Source: Chloroflexota bacterium
Lineage (GTDB): Bacteria; Chloroflexota; Limnocylindria; Limnocylindrales; CSP1-4
Assembly: GCA_030446555.1 (NCBI GenBank)
Contig: JAUJNA010000002.1
Location: 18,140-70,336 of the forward strand
Direction of reading: 5' to 3'
Length of the DNA: 52,197 nucleotides
Below, in pieces: positions 27,909-37,718 of the stretch. The position numbers and the translations under genes are program-made. Position 1 is the first letter of the stretch. Each line of letters opens with the position of its first letter. The notes below the pieces were generated by a model. The model was not told the origin of the DNA and searched no databases. It saw nothing but the letters and a program-made list of their open reading frames with translations.

Positions 27909-29393
27909 TCAGGCCTCGCCGTAGACGAGTCGCTGGCCCTCGGCCAGCATCGCATCGCGCCGCCCGGCGCTGGTGGCCTCGGCATAGACGCGCACAAGCG
28001 GCTCCGTGCCGCTGAAGCGGACGAGCAGCCAGGACCCGTCGTCCGTCCACCACTTGAAGCCGTCATTCGTGTCGAGCGCGACCGAGCGCACGACCGCCTG
28101 TCCCGCCAGCGCCGTCGGCGCCTGTTCCCGCAGCGAGACGAGCAGCCGTTCCTTCAGCGAGGGATAGGCGGAGCGGTCCACGTGCACGTCGGTCCGCAGG
28201 TAGAACGAGGCGCCAGCCAGGGAGTGGAGGTGCTCGACGATGGCCGACACCGGCCAGCGCCCGGCCTCCCGCTCCCGCACGAAGAGGTCCAGCAGCAGCA
28301 GGTCGGCGTAGATGCCATCCCGCTCGGGCAGGTGCATGCCAAAGCCGTAACCGCCCGACTCCTCGCCGCCCATCATCGCGCCGGTCTCGATCATCTTGGG
28401 CCCCACGTACTTGAAGCCGACCGGCGTCTCGTGGACCGCGACCCCGTAGCGCTCGCCGAGCCGACCCACCATCTGTGTCTCGTTGATGGTCGAGACGACC
28501 GGCTGGCGCATGCCGCGATGCTCCAGCAGGTAGTACATGAGGAGGCCCATCACCTGGAGCTGGTGGATGAAGGTGCCCTGCTCGTCGGCTGCTCCCGCAC
28601 GATCGGCGTCGCCGTCGAGCAGGAGCCCCAGGTCGTATCCGCCGCCTGCCAGCTGACGGAGCGCGGGGTCGATATTGGGCCGGATGGGCTCGGGGTTGAG
28701 ACCCCCGAACCATGGGTTCCGCTCCTTGTGGATCTCCTCGATGGTGATGCGACCCTGCCGCAGCAGCCGCGGGATCCAGCCCACGCCGGAGCCGAAGAGG
28801 GGGTCGACCAGGACCCGCAGGTCCGCGGCACGCAGTCGATCGAGATCGAGCGTCCGGCGGACGTACTCCTCGTAGCCGACGTAGGGATCGAAGCGCTCGA
28901 CCAGGCCGGCTGCCTCGGCGTCGGCGAGCGGGCGCGTGAGCGGGACGCCACCGGCACGTTCACGGATGGTGGCTTCGAGCGTGGCGAGGATGTCGGGACC
29001 GGCGGCGGCGCCGGTCGGCGACTTGACCTTGAAGCCGTTGTCGGTCCACGGGTTATGCGAGGCGGTGATCATCACGCCACAGGCGGCTCCCCGCTGGACC
29101 ACCTCGTAGGACGTCATCTGGGTGGGGATGGGGCCGCTCGAGAGGACGATGGGGATGTCGTGGGCCAGGAGCACCTCCCCGGCCGCGTCCGCGAAGTACT
29201 CGCTGGCGAAGCGGCGGTCATAGCCCACCACGACGCCCTGCGCCTGCGTCCCCTCGTCGAGCACGTACCGTGCCACGCCCTCGGCGCATCGCCGCACGTT
29301 CTCGTAGGTGAACTCGTCGGCGATCCGCGCGCGCCAGCCGTCCGTCCCGAAGACGATGGGCGGGATCACGGCCTGGGTGGCGGTCTGGGTCAC
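27909..29393 (-). CDS. phosphoglucomutase/phosphomannomutase family protein
   Basis: FGTDGWRARI, GVMITASHNPWTDNGFKVKSPTG, LLLDGDADRAGAADEQG, VGFKYVGPKMIE.GAMMGGEESGGYGF, VRFSGTEPLVRVY. Confidence 0.93.
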   Translation of the reverse strand: MTQTATQAVIPPIVFGTDGWRARIADEFTYENVRRCAEGVARYVLDEGTQAQGVVVGYDRRFASEYFADAAGEVLLAHDIPIVLSSGPIPTQMTSYEVVQRGAACGVMITASHNPWTDNGFKVKSPTGAAAGPDILATLEATIRERAGGVPLTRPLADAEAAGLVERFDPYVGYEEYVRRTLDLDRLRAADLRVLVDPLFGSGVGWIPRLLRQGRITIEEIHKERNPWFGGLNPEPIRPNIDPALRQLAGGGYDLGLLLDGDADRAGAADEQGTFIHQLQVMGLLMYYLLEHRGMRQPVVSTINETQMVGRLGERYGVAVHETPVGFKYVGPKMIETGAMMGGEESGGYGFGMHLPERDGIYADLLLLDLFVREREAGRWPVSAIVEHLHSLAGASFYLRTDVHVDRSAYPSLKERLLVSLREQAPTALAGQAVVRSVALDTNDGFKWWTDDGSWLLVRFSGTEPLVRVYAEATSAGRRDAMLAEGQRLVYGEA

Positions 29394-29479
29394 GGCGGCA
29401 CGGGCTCCTGGGGGAGGGACGGAGGGAGATGGTACCCCGAGGCGGCGCCCCGTCCGGGCCCCGCGCCTATCCTTCCGCC

Positions 29480-30268
29480 GTGGATGCGACATCCCCGGTC
29501 CGCGAGCGCCCCATCTTCATCATCGGCTGCCCGCGCTCCGGGACCACCCTGCTGCGCCTCGTGCTCGACTCGCACCCCAGGATCAGCTGCGGCGAGGAGA
29601 CGCACTTCCTGCGCGAGCTGCGGTCCATCGTGGAGGGCCACTGGCCGCTGCTCGAGACGTACGGCTTGCCTCGCGAGGACTGGCTGCGGCGGATCCGTGG
29701 GCTCTACGAGGGCTTCCAGGCCGACTATCTGGCCCGACGCGGCAAGCAGCGCTGGGCGGAGAAGGACCCCACCTACACGCTCCTGCTGCCCTTCATCGAC
29801 GAGCTCTTCCCGCACGCCCAGTACGTGCATCTGGTCCGTGACCCGTACGACGTGGTGGCCTCGTTCCGCGAGCGGTGGGGCTATCGCGCGGCCTTGCGGG
29901 TGGCGCGGACGGAGTGGGTGCGCTACGTGGGCGCGGGGCGCCGGTTCGGGCAAGCGCTTCCCGCCGGCCGCTATCACGAGCTCCACTACGAGCAGCTCGT
30001 AGAGGCTCCGGAACGGACCCTCCGCACCCTGCTCCGCTTCCTGGACGAGCCCTGGGACGACGCCGTGCTGCGCTTCGACGAGGCGGAGCACGATGCCACC
30101 GAGCGCTACGCCCGCTTCACGGCTGGCCGGCGGGAGACGGCCGGCGAGTCGACCGCGATCTACCGGTCGCGGGTCGGGGCTGGCCGGCGCGACTCGGACC
30201 CCCTCCTGCGCGCCCTGCTGCGCGTCCGTGCCAGGCCACTGCTGCGCGAGCTGGGCTACCCGACGTGA
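29480..30268 (+). CDS. sulfotransferase family protein (ST1)
   Basis: 5'-PSB PIFIIGCPRSGTTLLRLVLDSHP; 3'-PB YVHLVRDPYDVVASFRERW; FHYEQL-like ELHYEQLVEAPERTLRTLLRFL. Confidence 0.88.
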   Translation: MDATSPVRERPIFIIGCPRSGTTLLRLVLDSHPRISCGEETHFLRELRSIVEGHWPLLETYGLPREDWLRRIRGLYEGFQADYLARRGKQRWAEKDPTYTLLLPFIDELFPHAQYVHLVRDPYDVVASFRERWGYRAALRVARTEWVRYVGAGRRFGQALPAGRYHELHYEQLVEAPERTLRTLLRFLDEPWDDAVLRFDEAEHDATERYARFTAGRRETAGESTAIYRSRVGAGRRDSDPLLRALLRVRARPLLRELGYPT

Positions 30269-31326
30269 CGGTGGGCTACCTCCACGTCGGCAAGGAGGGT
30301 GGCGGCGTCCGGCGCTACGGGCGCATCATCGCGGAGGCAGCCCGAGCCCGGGATGAGCTGGATGCGCGGGAAGCGGACGCGGGCGAGCGCGACGCATCCC
30401 GTCACCGGCTGAAGGAGGCAGGACGCCAGCTCTCGGGGTGCGCGGTCGTGCACCTGCAATGGAAGCCGGCCGACTGGGGCGGCGGCCTCCGGGCCTTCGG
30501 CCGGCTGCGCGCGTTCGCGCGAGGCTGCTCGCGGCCCATGGTCGTGACGCTCCACGACGTCTGGGCTCGCGGCGGGATGCGCGAACGGTGGCTGGACAGC
30601 GACGTGCTGGCGCTTCGCTGGCTGGGCCGGTCCGCGGCGCGGCTCGTGGTGCACTCGGACGAGGAGCGCCGGCGCCTCGAGGGATTCGTGCCGGCGGAGA
30701 AGGTGGCACTGGTGCCGCACTTCGTGGAGGAGCGCGTCATGGCCGACGCCCATGCCTCACGGACGGCCCTGGGCCTGGCCGGGAAGCGCGTGATGACGCT
30801 CCTGGGTTTCATGGTCAGACGCAAGGGCTACCGGCTGACGATCGAGGCGCTGCCGCTCCTCCCTGACGATGTCGTCGCGCTCTTCGCCGGTGGCCCCATC
30901 CCGGGGCGCGAGGCCCGCGCCGATGAGCTTCGCGCCCATGCCGAGTCGCTCGGCGTGGGAGATCGCGTGGTGATCACGGGATACGTCGCCGATGAACGGC
31001 TCGACCAGACCCTCGCGGCGACGCACGTGGCCATCTGTCCCTTCCGTGACCTGTCGGCGTCGGGGTCGCTCTCGACCTGGATCTCCACGGGCCACCCCAT
31101 CGTGACCTCCGACCTGCCGCAGTTCCGCGAGTACGACGCGCTGGTGCCGGGCGCGTTGCGCATCTTCCGTCCGCTCACGGCCCGGGCCATGGCCGACGCG
31201 GTGCGCTCCGTGCTCGATGCGGGCCCGCCGCCGGTGGACCCCAAGGTCATCGCGCTCCGCGAGCGGCTCCTGACGCCACGCGCCGTGGAGGCCTACGCCG
31301 AGGTCTACCGAGCGGTGGCGCGTTGA
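30265..31326 (+). CDS. glycosyltransferase (GT4-like)
   Basis: VTVGYLHVGKEGGGVRRYG; VVTLHDVW; VALVPHF; LLGFMVRRKGYRLTIEALPLLPDDVVALFAGG; VVITGYVADERLDQTLAATHVAICPFRDLSASGSLSTWISTGHPIV; GTGA overlap with ST1. Confidence 0.85.
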   Translation: MTVGYLHVGKEGGGVRRYGRIIAEAARARDELDAREADAGERDASRHRLKEAGRQLSGCAVVHLQWKPADWGGGLRAFGRLRAFARGCSRPMVVTLHDVWARGGMRERWLDSDVLALRWLGRSAARLVVHSDEERRRLEGFVPAEKVALVPHFVEERVMADAHASRTALGLAGKRVMTLLGFMVRRKGYRLTIEALPLLPDDVVALFAGGPIPGREARADELRAHAESLGVGDRVVITGYVADERLDQTLAATHVAICPFRDLSASGSLSTWISTGHPIVTSDLPQFREYDALVPGALRIFRPLTARAMADAVRSVLDAGPPPVDPKVIALRERLLTPRAVEAYAEVYRAVAR

Positions 31327-31341
31327 TAGCCCAGGAGGGCT

Positions 31342-32412
31342 TCAGAGCAGGTCATCGCGTCCCTCGGACCTGAGCCGGTCGACCACGAGCTTGACGTCCT
31401 GTGCTCGGTCGCCGGACAGGACGAGCAGCGCATCGGGCGTGTCGACGACGACGACGTCCTGGAGACCCACGGTCACCACGAGGCGATCGCCAGCAGCATG
31501 GACGAGCGATCGGGCGGAACCGATGTCGATGGTCGCCGAGCCCGACCGTGACAGGGTCACGGGACCGCCACCCGTGCCTTCGCGCTGCGCGTCCATGAGC
31601 GCCGCCCAGGAGCCCACGTCGCTCCATCCGACGTCGATGGGAACGACCGCCACGCCACCTTCGGTGGACGCGGGCTCCAGCAGCGCGTAGTCGACCGAGA
31701 TCGAGCGGAGCGCGGGATACGCCTGGTCCAGACCGCCCGAGTCGAGCGCCTCACGCACGCCCCCGATGATTTCGGCGGCATGCCGCTCCAGGCCGTCGAT
31801 GGCCGCATCGCGCCGCCAGACGAAGATGCCGGCGTTCCAGAACGCGCGACCACCGGCCAGCAAGCCGGCTGCGCGTTCGCGAGAGGGCTTCTCCACGAAC
31901 CGCTCGACGGGCAAAGCGGCCGACGGACCTCCCGTGTCTGCGACGCCTGCCGCCAGGACATACCCGTAGCCGGTCTCGGGACCGGTCGGTCGGATGCCCA
32001 GGGTCACCAGCGCGCCAGCCGCGGCCCGCTCTGCGGCCGCTGCCAGCGCGTCGCGGAAGCCGGACGCGTCGGTGATCGCGTGGTCGGCCGGGAGGATGGC
32101 CATGATCTCGTCGTCCGGCCGGTCGATGGCCAGCGCGGCCAGCGCCACCGCCGCCGCCGTGTTCCGGCTCACCGGCTCCTCCACCAGGTTCCCCTCGGGG
32201 ACCTCCGGCAGCTGCTCGCGAAGGAGGTCGCGATAGCGGCCGTCCGCGACGACGAAGACGTCGCGGGGCGCGATGAGCGGCTGGAGCCGCGCCACGGTCG
32301 CCTGGAGCAGCGTCGTATCACCGGCCAGTGCCAGGAACGGCTTGGGACGTGCGGCCCGGCTGAGCGGCCATAGGCGTGTGCCGCCGCCGCCGGCAAGGAT
32401 CACCGCGTACAT
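31342..32412 (-). CDS. manC: mannose-1-phosphate guanylyltransferase
   Basis: MYAVILAGGGGTRLWPLSRAARPKPFLAL; NTAAAVALAAL; ILPADHAI; FVEKPSRERA; WNAGIFVWR; WSDVGSWAAL. Confidence 0.93.
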   Translation of the reverse strand: MYAVILAGGGGTRLWPLSRAARPKPFLALAGDTTLLQATVARLQPLIAPRDVFVVADGRYRDLLREQLPEVPEGNLVEEPVSRNTAAAVALAALAIDRPDDEIMAILPADHAITDASGFRDALAAAAERAAAGALVTLGIRPTGPETGYGYVLAAGVADTGGPSAALPVERFVEKPSRERAAGLLAGGRAFWNAGIFVWRRDAAIDGLERHAAEIIGGVREALDSGGLDQAYPALRSISVDYALLEPASTEGGVAVVPIDVGWSDVGSWAALMDAQREGTGGGPVTLSRSGSATIDIGSARSLVHAAGDRLVVTVGLQDVVVVDTPDALLVLSGDRAQDVKLVVDRLRSEGRDDLL

Positions 32413-32462
32413 GGCGGGATCGTACAGGGCGCCCGTCCGATACCATCACGCCGCCCGTGAGC

Positions 32463-33440
32463 ATGACCGACGAAGGACGCAAGCCGGCCTGGCCCTCCGG
32501 CGTCGGCGGCCTCGACCCTCGCCCGACACCCATCCGTCTGACGAACCTGTGGCGCTGGGCGCAGCTCACGTGGCGTGCCGAGAAGCGCTACTACCGACGG
32601 CTGGGGCGGCCGGTGCGCCTGCGGTCGGGACGGCTGGCGCGCTCGATCCTGCCGAGCCTGGAGCGGCCCGTCTTCCTCATCGGTGCTGCTCGGTCGGGCA
32701 CCACGTTCCTCGGTGACTGCATCGGGCGCGTGCCCGAGATCAGCTATCACCACGAGCCACCGGCTACCAAGGCGGCCGGAAGGTACGTGCACCACGGCCT
32801 GTGGGGGTCCCGGCGCAGCCGGTGGTTCTACCGCATGGTCTACGCGTGGCTGCTGCGCGTGGAGCTGGACGGCGGGTTGCGCTTCTGCGACAAGACGCCC
32901 ACCAACTCGTTGCTCATCCCGTTCCTGGACCGGGCTTTCCGGGACAGCCAGTTCATCCACATCGTGCGCGACGGACGCGACGCATCGGTCTCACTGGGGA
33001 GCAAACCGTGGCTGCTCGCCGCCTCGAAGGGCTCCACCGTGCGAGAGCCGGGCGGGTACCTGCACGGCCCTTACGCGCCCTGGTGGGTGGAGAAGGAGCG
33101 CCGGGAGGACTTCGAGGGCACGAGCGACATCCACCGCATGATCTGGGCCTGGCGGCGTTACGTGGAGGCCGCCCTCCGCGACGGTCCCCCGCTGGGCGGT
33201 GGACGCTACCTGGAGATCCGCTACGAGGATCTGGTGGCCGAGCCGCGGGCGAACGGCGAACGGATGCTCGACTTCCTGGGCATCGAGCGGCCGCAGTCGA
33301 GACAGACCCTCCTCCATGCGCTCGATCGTGCGGACCAGGGTTCGGTCGGCGCCTGGCGGCGCGAGCTCAGCGTGCGCGACCTGGAAGTCATCGAGGCCGA
33401 GGCGGGTGACCTCCTGCGGCGCCTGGGATACGCCGGCTGA
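32463..33440 (+). CDS. sulfotransferase family protein (ST2)
   Basis: PVFLIGAARSGTTFLGDCIGRVPEI; FCDKTPTNSLLIPFLDRAFRDSQFIHIVRDGRDASVSL; YLEIRYEDLVAEPRANGERMLDFLG. Start could be GTG at 32457. Confidence 0.88.
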   Translation: MTDEGRKPAWPSGVGGLDPRPTPIRLTNLWRWAQLTWRAEKRYYRRLGRPVRLRSGRLARSILPSLERPVFLIGAARSGTTFLGDCIGRVPEISYHHEPPATKAAGRYVHHGLWGSRRSRWFYRMVYAWLLRVELDGGLRFCDKTPTNSLLIPFLDRAFRDSQFIHIVRDGRDASVSLGSKPWLLAASKGSTVREPGGYLHGPYAPWWVEKERREDFEGTSDIHRMIWAWRRYVEAALRDGPPLGGGRYLEIRYEDLVAEPRANGERMLDFLGIERPQSRQTLLHALDRADQGSVGAWRRELSVRDLEVIEAEAGDLLRRLGYAG

Positions 33441-33447
33441 CGATGGG

Positions 33448-34680
33448 CTAGGCAGGGACCGCGGCAGCCTCGCTCGACGGTCGTCCCAGGCCGGCAGCCG
33501 CGGCCAGCGCCTCCGCCATGTCGGTCCGCTCCCACGGCAGGTCGAGCTCCGGGCGGCCGAAGTGGCCGTACGAGGCCGTCTGCTGGTAGATCGGCCGCCG
33601 CAGGTCGAGTGCCGCGATCATGGCCGAGGGCCGCAGGTCGAAATGTTCGTGGATGAGCTGGAGGATGCGTCGGTCGTCGACCCTTCCCGTGTTGAAGGTC
33701 TCGATGGAGACCTGCAGCGGGTGCGCCACGCCGATGGCGTAGGCCAGCTCGATCTCGAAGCGATCGGCCAGGCCAGCCGCCACCACGTTCTTCGCCACCC
33801 AGCGTGCAGCGTAGGCTGCGGAACGGTCCACCTTGGAGGGATCCTTGCCGCTGAACGCGCCCCCGCCGTGCCGTGCCATGCCCCCGTACGTGTCGACGAT
33901 GATCTTGCGACCGGTGAGTCCCGCATCACCCATCGGCCCACCGATGACGAAGCGGCCGGTCGGATTCACATGGACCGTGGGATCCACCGCCCGGAGATGG
34001 GCCGGGATGACGGGCTTGATGACCGACTCGTAGATGTCGTCCCGGAGGCGCTCGGTAGCGACCTCTTCGTCGTGCTGGGCGGAGACGACCACGGTGCGCA
34101 CGGCCTTGGGCACGCCATGGGCGTACTCCACCGTGACCTGCGTCTTCCCGTCGGGGCGCAGGTAGGGCAGCGTCTCGTCCTTGCGCACCTCAGCCAGCCG
34201 CTGGGCCATGCGATGCGCGAGCGCGATGGGCAGGGGCATCAGCTCGGGCGTCTCGCGGCAGGCGAAGCCGAACATCATGCCCTGGTCGCCTGCGCCCTGG
34301 TCGTGCTGATCGGTGTGCCCCCGGGTCTCGAGCGCGTCGTCCACCCCGCGCTTGATGTCCGGCGACTGCTCATGGATCGACACGATGGTGCCGCAGGTGC
34401 GGTAGTCGAACCCGTACCGGGCGTCGGTGTAGCCGATACGCCGGACGGTGTCGCGCACCACGGCCTGGAAGTCCACGTAGGTCGAGGTCGTGATCTCGCC
34501 GAGGACCATCACCGTGCCCGTCGTGGTGGCCGTCTCACACGCCACCCGTGCTGGCGCGTCCTCCCGGAGGATCGCATCCAGGATGGCGTCCGAGACCTGG
34601 TCGCACAGCTTGTCCGGGTGACCCTCGGTCACCGACTCGGAGGTGAAGAGGTACTGCTCGGCGTCTACGATGCTGGTCAT
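33448..34680 (-). CDS. metK: S-adenosylmethionine synthetase
   Basis: [97 protein letters not shown]. Confidence 0.97.
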   Translation of the reverse strand: MTSIVDAEQYLFTSESVTEGHPDKLCDQVSDAILDAILREDAPARVACETATTTGTVMVLGEITTSTYVDFQAVVRDTVRRIGYTDARYGFDYRTCGTIVSIHEQSPDIKRGVDDALETRGHTDQHDQGAGDQGMMFGFACRETPELMPLPIALAHRMAQRLAEVRKDETLPYLRPDGKTQVTVEYAHGVPKAVRTVVVSAQHDEEVATERLRDDIYESVIKPVIPAHLRAVDPTVHVNPTGRFVIGGPMGDAGLTGRKIIVDTYGGMARHGGGAFSGKDPSKVDRSAAYAARWVAKNVVAAGLADRFEIELAYAIGVAHPLQVSIETFNTGRVDDRRILQLIHEHFDLRPSAMIAALDLRRPIYQQTASYGHFGRPELDLPWERTDMAEALAAAAGLGRPSSEAAAVPA

Positions 34681-35573
34681 CGATCCCCTCGTGAGCGGGA
34701 CTCCGCCAGTGGCGCCTTCGGGCCGCTGGCTGGTTCCGTGAAGTTCGGCCACAGCGACAGGTCCAGGCCTGGCGCGAACGCTCGCAGGATACGGACGTCG
34801 GGCGCATACAGCTCGACCAGTCTCCGCCGCTCGTCATCGGTCAGCGGCTCCTTCGTGACCGTGACCGCCGACCGCTGCGCAAGAAGCTCGTCCGAAGGCT
34901 GCCACGGCGAGAGTCCCAGGAACTCCAACGTCCTCGCGAACTCGCCCCTGGGATCGCGGGCGCATCGTTCGTACTGCAGGACAAGGATGCGATCGCGTCC
35001 CACCGAGTCCGCCAGCTGGGTCAGCTGGCTGCCATAGAACCCGCGCCGCAGCGCCACCGCCCGTGCCTTCCGCTCCTCCAGGTCCCGGTCGCCGATCGAG
35101 CCGGTGTGGTGCTTCCGCCACTGAGGGACCCCGGAGCGATAACGCTCCACCGGATCTCGCACGGTGGCCAGCAGCTTCGCCTCCGGCGCAGCCACCCGGA
35201 TGGCACGTCCCACCCACGAGCAGGCCATGTAGCTAGGCGTCCACTCACCGATCTGCTTTCCGGGAGGCCTCGGGAACCAGCGCGCGTATGCCTCGGCATC
35301 ATCCCGGGTGGGCTTGCGGAAGGCGATGAGGGTGCGCAGCTCCTTTTCCTGCTGTGCCTGGACCTCGGGATGCGCGTCCAGCAGCGAGAACCACCACGTG
35401 GTGCCGCACTTCTGACTGCCCACGCCGATGAAGTCAGGCGGTCCGGTCCGCCAGCCGGGAGGGCAGGGCGGCGGCTCGGAAGGTCTTGACGGACGCCATG
35501 ATGGGCGCTCCCGCTGGGAGCGACGGGGCCCGAGCATCGCTCGACGGGTGCTACGAAGGAATCTCAGAGCCAT
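34677..35573 (-). CDS. sulfotransferase family protein (ST3)
   Basis: [69 protein letters not shown] overlap with metK. Confidence 0.87.
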   Translation of the reverse strand: MALRFLRSTRRAMLGPRRSQRERPSWRPSRPSEPPPCPPGWRTGPPDFIGVGSQKCGTTWWFSLLDAHPEVQAQQEKELRTLIAFRKPTRDDAEAYARWFPRPPGKQIGEWTPSYMACSWVGRAIRVAAPEAKLLATVRDPVERYRSGVPQWRKHHTGSIGDRDLEERKARAVALRRGFYGSQLTQLADSVGRDRILVLQYERCARDPRGEFARTLEFLGLSPWQPSDELLAQRSAVTVTKEPLTDDERRRLVELYAPDVRILRAFAPGLDLSLWPNFTEPASGPKAPLAESRSRGDR

Positions 35574-35727
35574 CGCACCGGATGATAGGGCCCGCCCCCC
35601 AGGACGCGCTCCGCGGGATCCGGTGTCGCAAGCCCATCGTCGCTCCGGAGACCACACGGCCGTCGACGACACGCTGCCCGCATCCCCGACCGGCCCTGAC
35701 GCTAGACTCGCTCCGGGTCCGTGAGCC

Positions 35728-36474
35728 GTGCAACGTACCCATGGAGGGCTTGAGCTGGCAACGCTGTGCCGCCCCCGCAAGCTGCTGTTCATCCACGGGC
35801 GCCGAACCGGCTCGACCGCCGTGCGGGACGTGCTGCACGAGCGGTTCGGCGGCGAGGAGGTGCCCCCGGAGCGCATCATGGACGAGCGAGGCCACGCAGC
35901 CGCGGCGCGCCACTCCAACCTGCCCACGCTCATGCGCGAGGGCCTCATCACGCCTGAGCAGAGGCGCGAGCTCGTCGTCTTCACCGCCGTGCGAAACCCG
36001 TTCGACGACCTCGTCTCGACCTACATCAAGAACCGGCAGGTCTACGAGGGCTCGCTGTCCCGTCCATCCCAGATCATGGGCGAGATGCGGGTCGAACAGC
36101 TGCGCTACTGCGCCACGCACAGCTTCGACGAGTGGATCGCCTGGCGCTACACGCCACCCGGTCTGCTGGGGCGGTTCAAGCGACCGCCGCCCGCCCGCTT
36201 CGCGCACACCGAAGGGGCTGACGTGGTCATGCGCTTCGAGTGCCTCCAGGAGGACTTCGATGCGCTCCTGCGACGCATCGGGTATGAGGGCGCGATCGAG
36301 CTGCCCCGTGTCAACATCACCACCGAGCGGACCCATTACCGCGAGTACTACACGCCCCGGGCGCGGCGCATCGTCGAGCGCGCCTGGGCCGGCGAGCTCG
36401 AGCGATACGGGTACGCGTTCGATGACGGTGTGGTGGCCGATGAAGGGGTGACCCAGGAAGCGGTGATGCCGTGA
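35728..36474 (+). CDS. sulfotransferase-like protein (ST4)
   Basis: KLLFIHGRRTGSTAVRDVLHERFG P-loop-like 5'-PSB; VVFTAVRNPFDDLVSTYIKNR 3'-PB; MRFECLQEDFDALLRRIG. Confidence 0.75.
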   Translation: MQRTHGGLELATLCRPRKLLFIHGRRTGSTAVRDVLHERFGGEEVPPERIMDERGHAAAARHSNLPTLMREGLITPEQRRELVVFTAVRNPFDDLVSTYIKNRQVYEGSLSRPSQIMGEMRVEQLRYCATHSFDEWIAWRYTPPGLLGRFKRPPPARFAHTEGADVVMRFECLQEDFDALLRRIGYEGAIELPRVNITTERTHYREYYTPRARRIVERAWAGELERYGYAFDDGVVADEGVTQEAVMP

Positions 36475-37718
36475 CCGCCGACGTGGCCGAGAGCGTCCGG
36501 GGCCGTGACCTGCTCGCCTACCGCGATGAGTTCCCGCTGCTCTCGAACGCCACCTACCTGAACACGTGCTCGCTCGGAGCGCTACCGCGGCGCGGACGAG
36601 CCAAGCTGCACGAGTTCCTGGACCAGTGGGAGAGGCTGGGCGCGAGTGCCTGGTATGGCCACTGGATGGCTGAGCTGGGGGCGCTCCGAGAGGACTTCGG
36701 CTGGGTCATCGGCCGTCCCGGCTCGGAGATCGCGCTGGCGCCCAACGTATCGGTCGCTCTCGCCTCCTTCGCCTCCGCGCTCGACCCGCTCCACCGGGGC
36801 GACGAAGCGACGACTCGCGCGCTTGGTGAGGCCCTCGACTGGCGGCCGTCGCGTGGCGCTCCGTCGCGCACGCGCGTGGTCACCACGGCGCTCGACTTCC
36901 CGACGCTCGGTCACCAGTGGCTGGCGCGGTCGCCGCTCGGCGTGGAGCTCGTGGTCATCCCATCGCCCGACGGGCTGACGGTCCCCCTCGATTCGTTCGC
37001 CTCGGCCATCGACGAGCGGACAGCGCTGGTCGCCACGGGGCACGTCTACTTCACGACCGGAGCCGTGCAGGACCTGCCGGGCCTGGCGCGCCTCTGCCAC
37101 GAACGGGGAGCGCTGCTGCTCGCCGACGCGTACCAGGCGACCGGGCTCATCCCTACCAACGCCGCGGCGCTGGGCGTGGACGCGTATGTGTCAGGCTCCC
37201 TCAAGTGGCTCTTCGGCGGCCCGGGGACCGCCTTCCTGTGGCTGCGGCCAGCGGTCCGCCAAGCGCTCGTGCCCACGACCACCGGCTGGTTCTCGGGCTC
37301 TCGCCAGTTCGAGTTCGATGTCGCGTCCCTCGAGTTCGCGGACGATGGCCGCAAGTTCGAGATGGGCACACCGGCGGTGCCGTCCGCCTTCCTGGCACGT
37401 GGCGGCATGTCGCTGGTGCGCGAGATCGGGGTGGAGGCGATGCACGCCCGGACCGTGGAGCTGGGCGCATCGGCCATCCGCCTCGCGGACGCGGCAGGAC
37501 TGGAGGTGCGCGCGGTGCGCGATGACGCGCAGCGCGCGGGGATGCTGGGCATCCGCTCCGCCACCCCGCGCGCCGTCGTTGCCGAACTCGCGGCCCAGGG
37601 GATCATCGTCGATGCGCGGCCCGACATCGTCCGACTCTCCCCGGCGTTCTACAACACCGAGAGCGAGGTGGCCGACGCCGTGGAGGCGATCGCTCGAGTC
37701 GCCCGAGCCGGTCCATGA
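36471..37718 (+). CDS. class V aminotransferase (kynureninase/cysteine desulfurase-like)
   Basis: YLNTCSLGALPRRGRAKLHEFL; VATGHVYFTTGAVQDLPGLARLCHERGALLLADAYQATGLIPTNAAALGVDAYVSGSLKWLFGGPGTAFLWL (PLP Lys in SGSLKWL); GTGA overlap with ST4. Confidence 0.85.
   Translation: MTADVAESVRGRDLLAYRDEFPLLSNATYLNTCSLGALPRRGRAKLHEFLDQWERLGASAWYGHWMAELGALREDFGWVIGRPGSEIALAPNVSVALASFASALDPLHRGDEATTRALGEALDWRPSRGAPSRTRVVTTALDFPTLGHQWLARSPLGVELVVIPSPDGLTVPLDSFASAIDERTALVATGHVYFTTGAVQDLPGLARLCHERGALLLADAYQATGLIPTNAAALGVDAYVSGSLKWLFGGPGTAFLWLRPAVRQALVPTTTGWFSGSRQFEFDVASLEFADDGRKFEMGTPAVPSAFLARGGMSLVREIGVEAMHARTVELGASAIRLADAAGLEVRAVRDDAQRAGMLGIRSATPRAVVAELAAQGIIVDARPDIVRLSPAFYNTESEVADAVEAIARVARAGP

Noticed and set aside
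28182-30002. 606-aa + strand ORF across the PMM gene and ST1
   Set aside because: Antisense shadow of PMM fused to an out-of-frame reading of ST1.
33199-35037. 612-aa + strand ORF antisense to metK
   Set aside because: GC-rich shadow ORF; composition (Arg/His/Val-rich) and exact antisense overlap with unambiguous metK.
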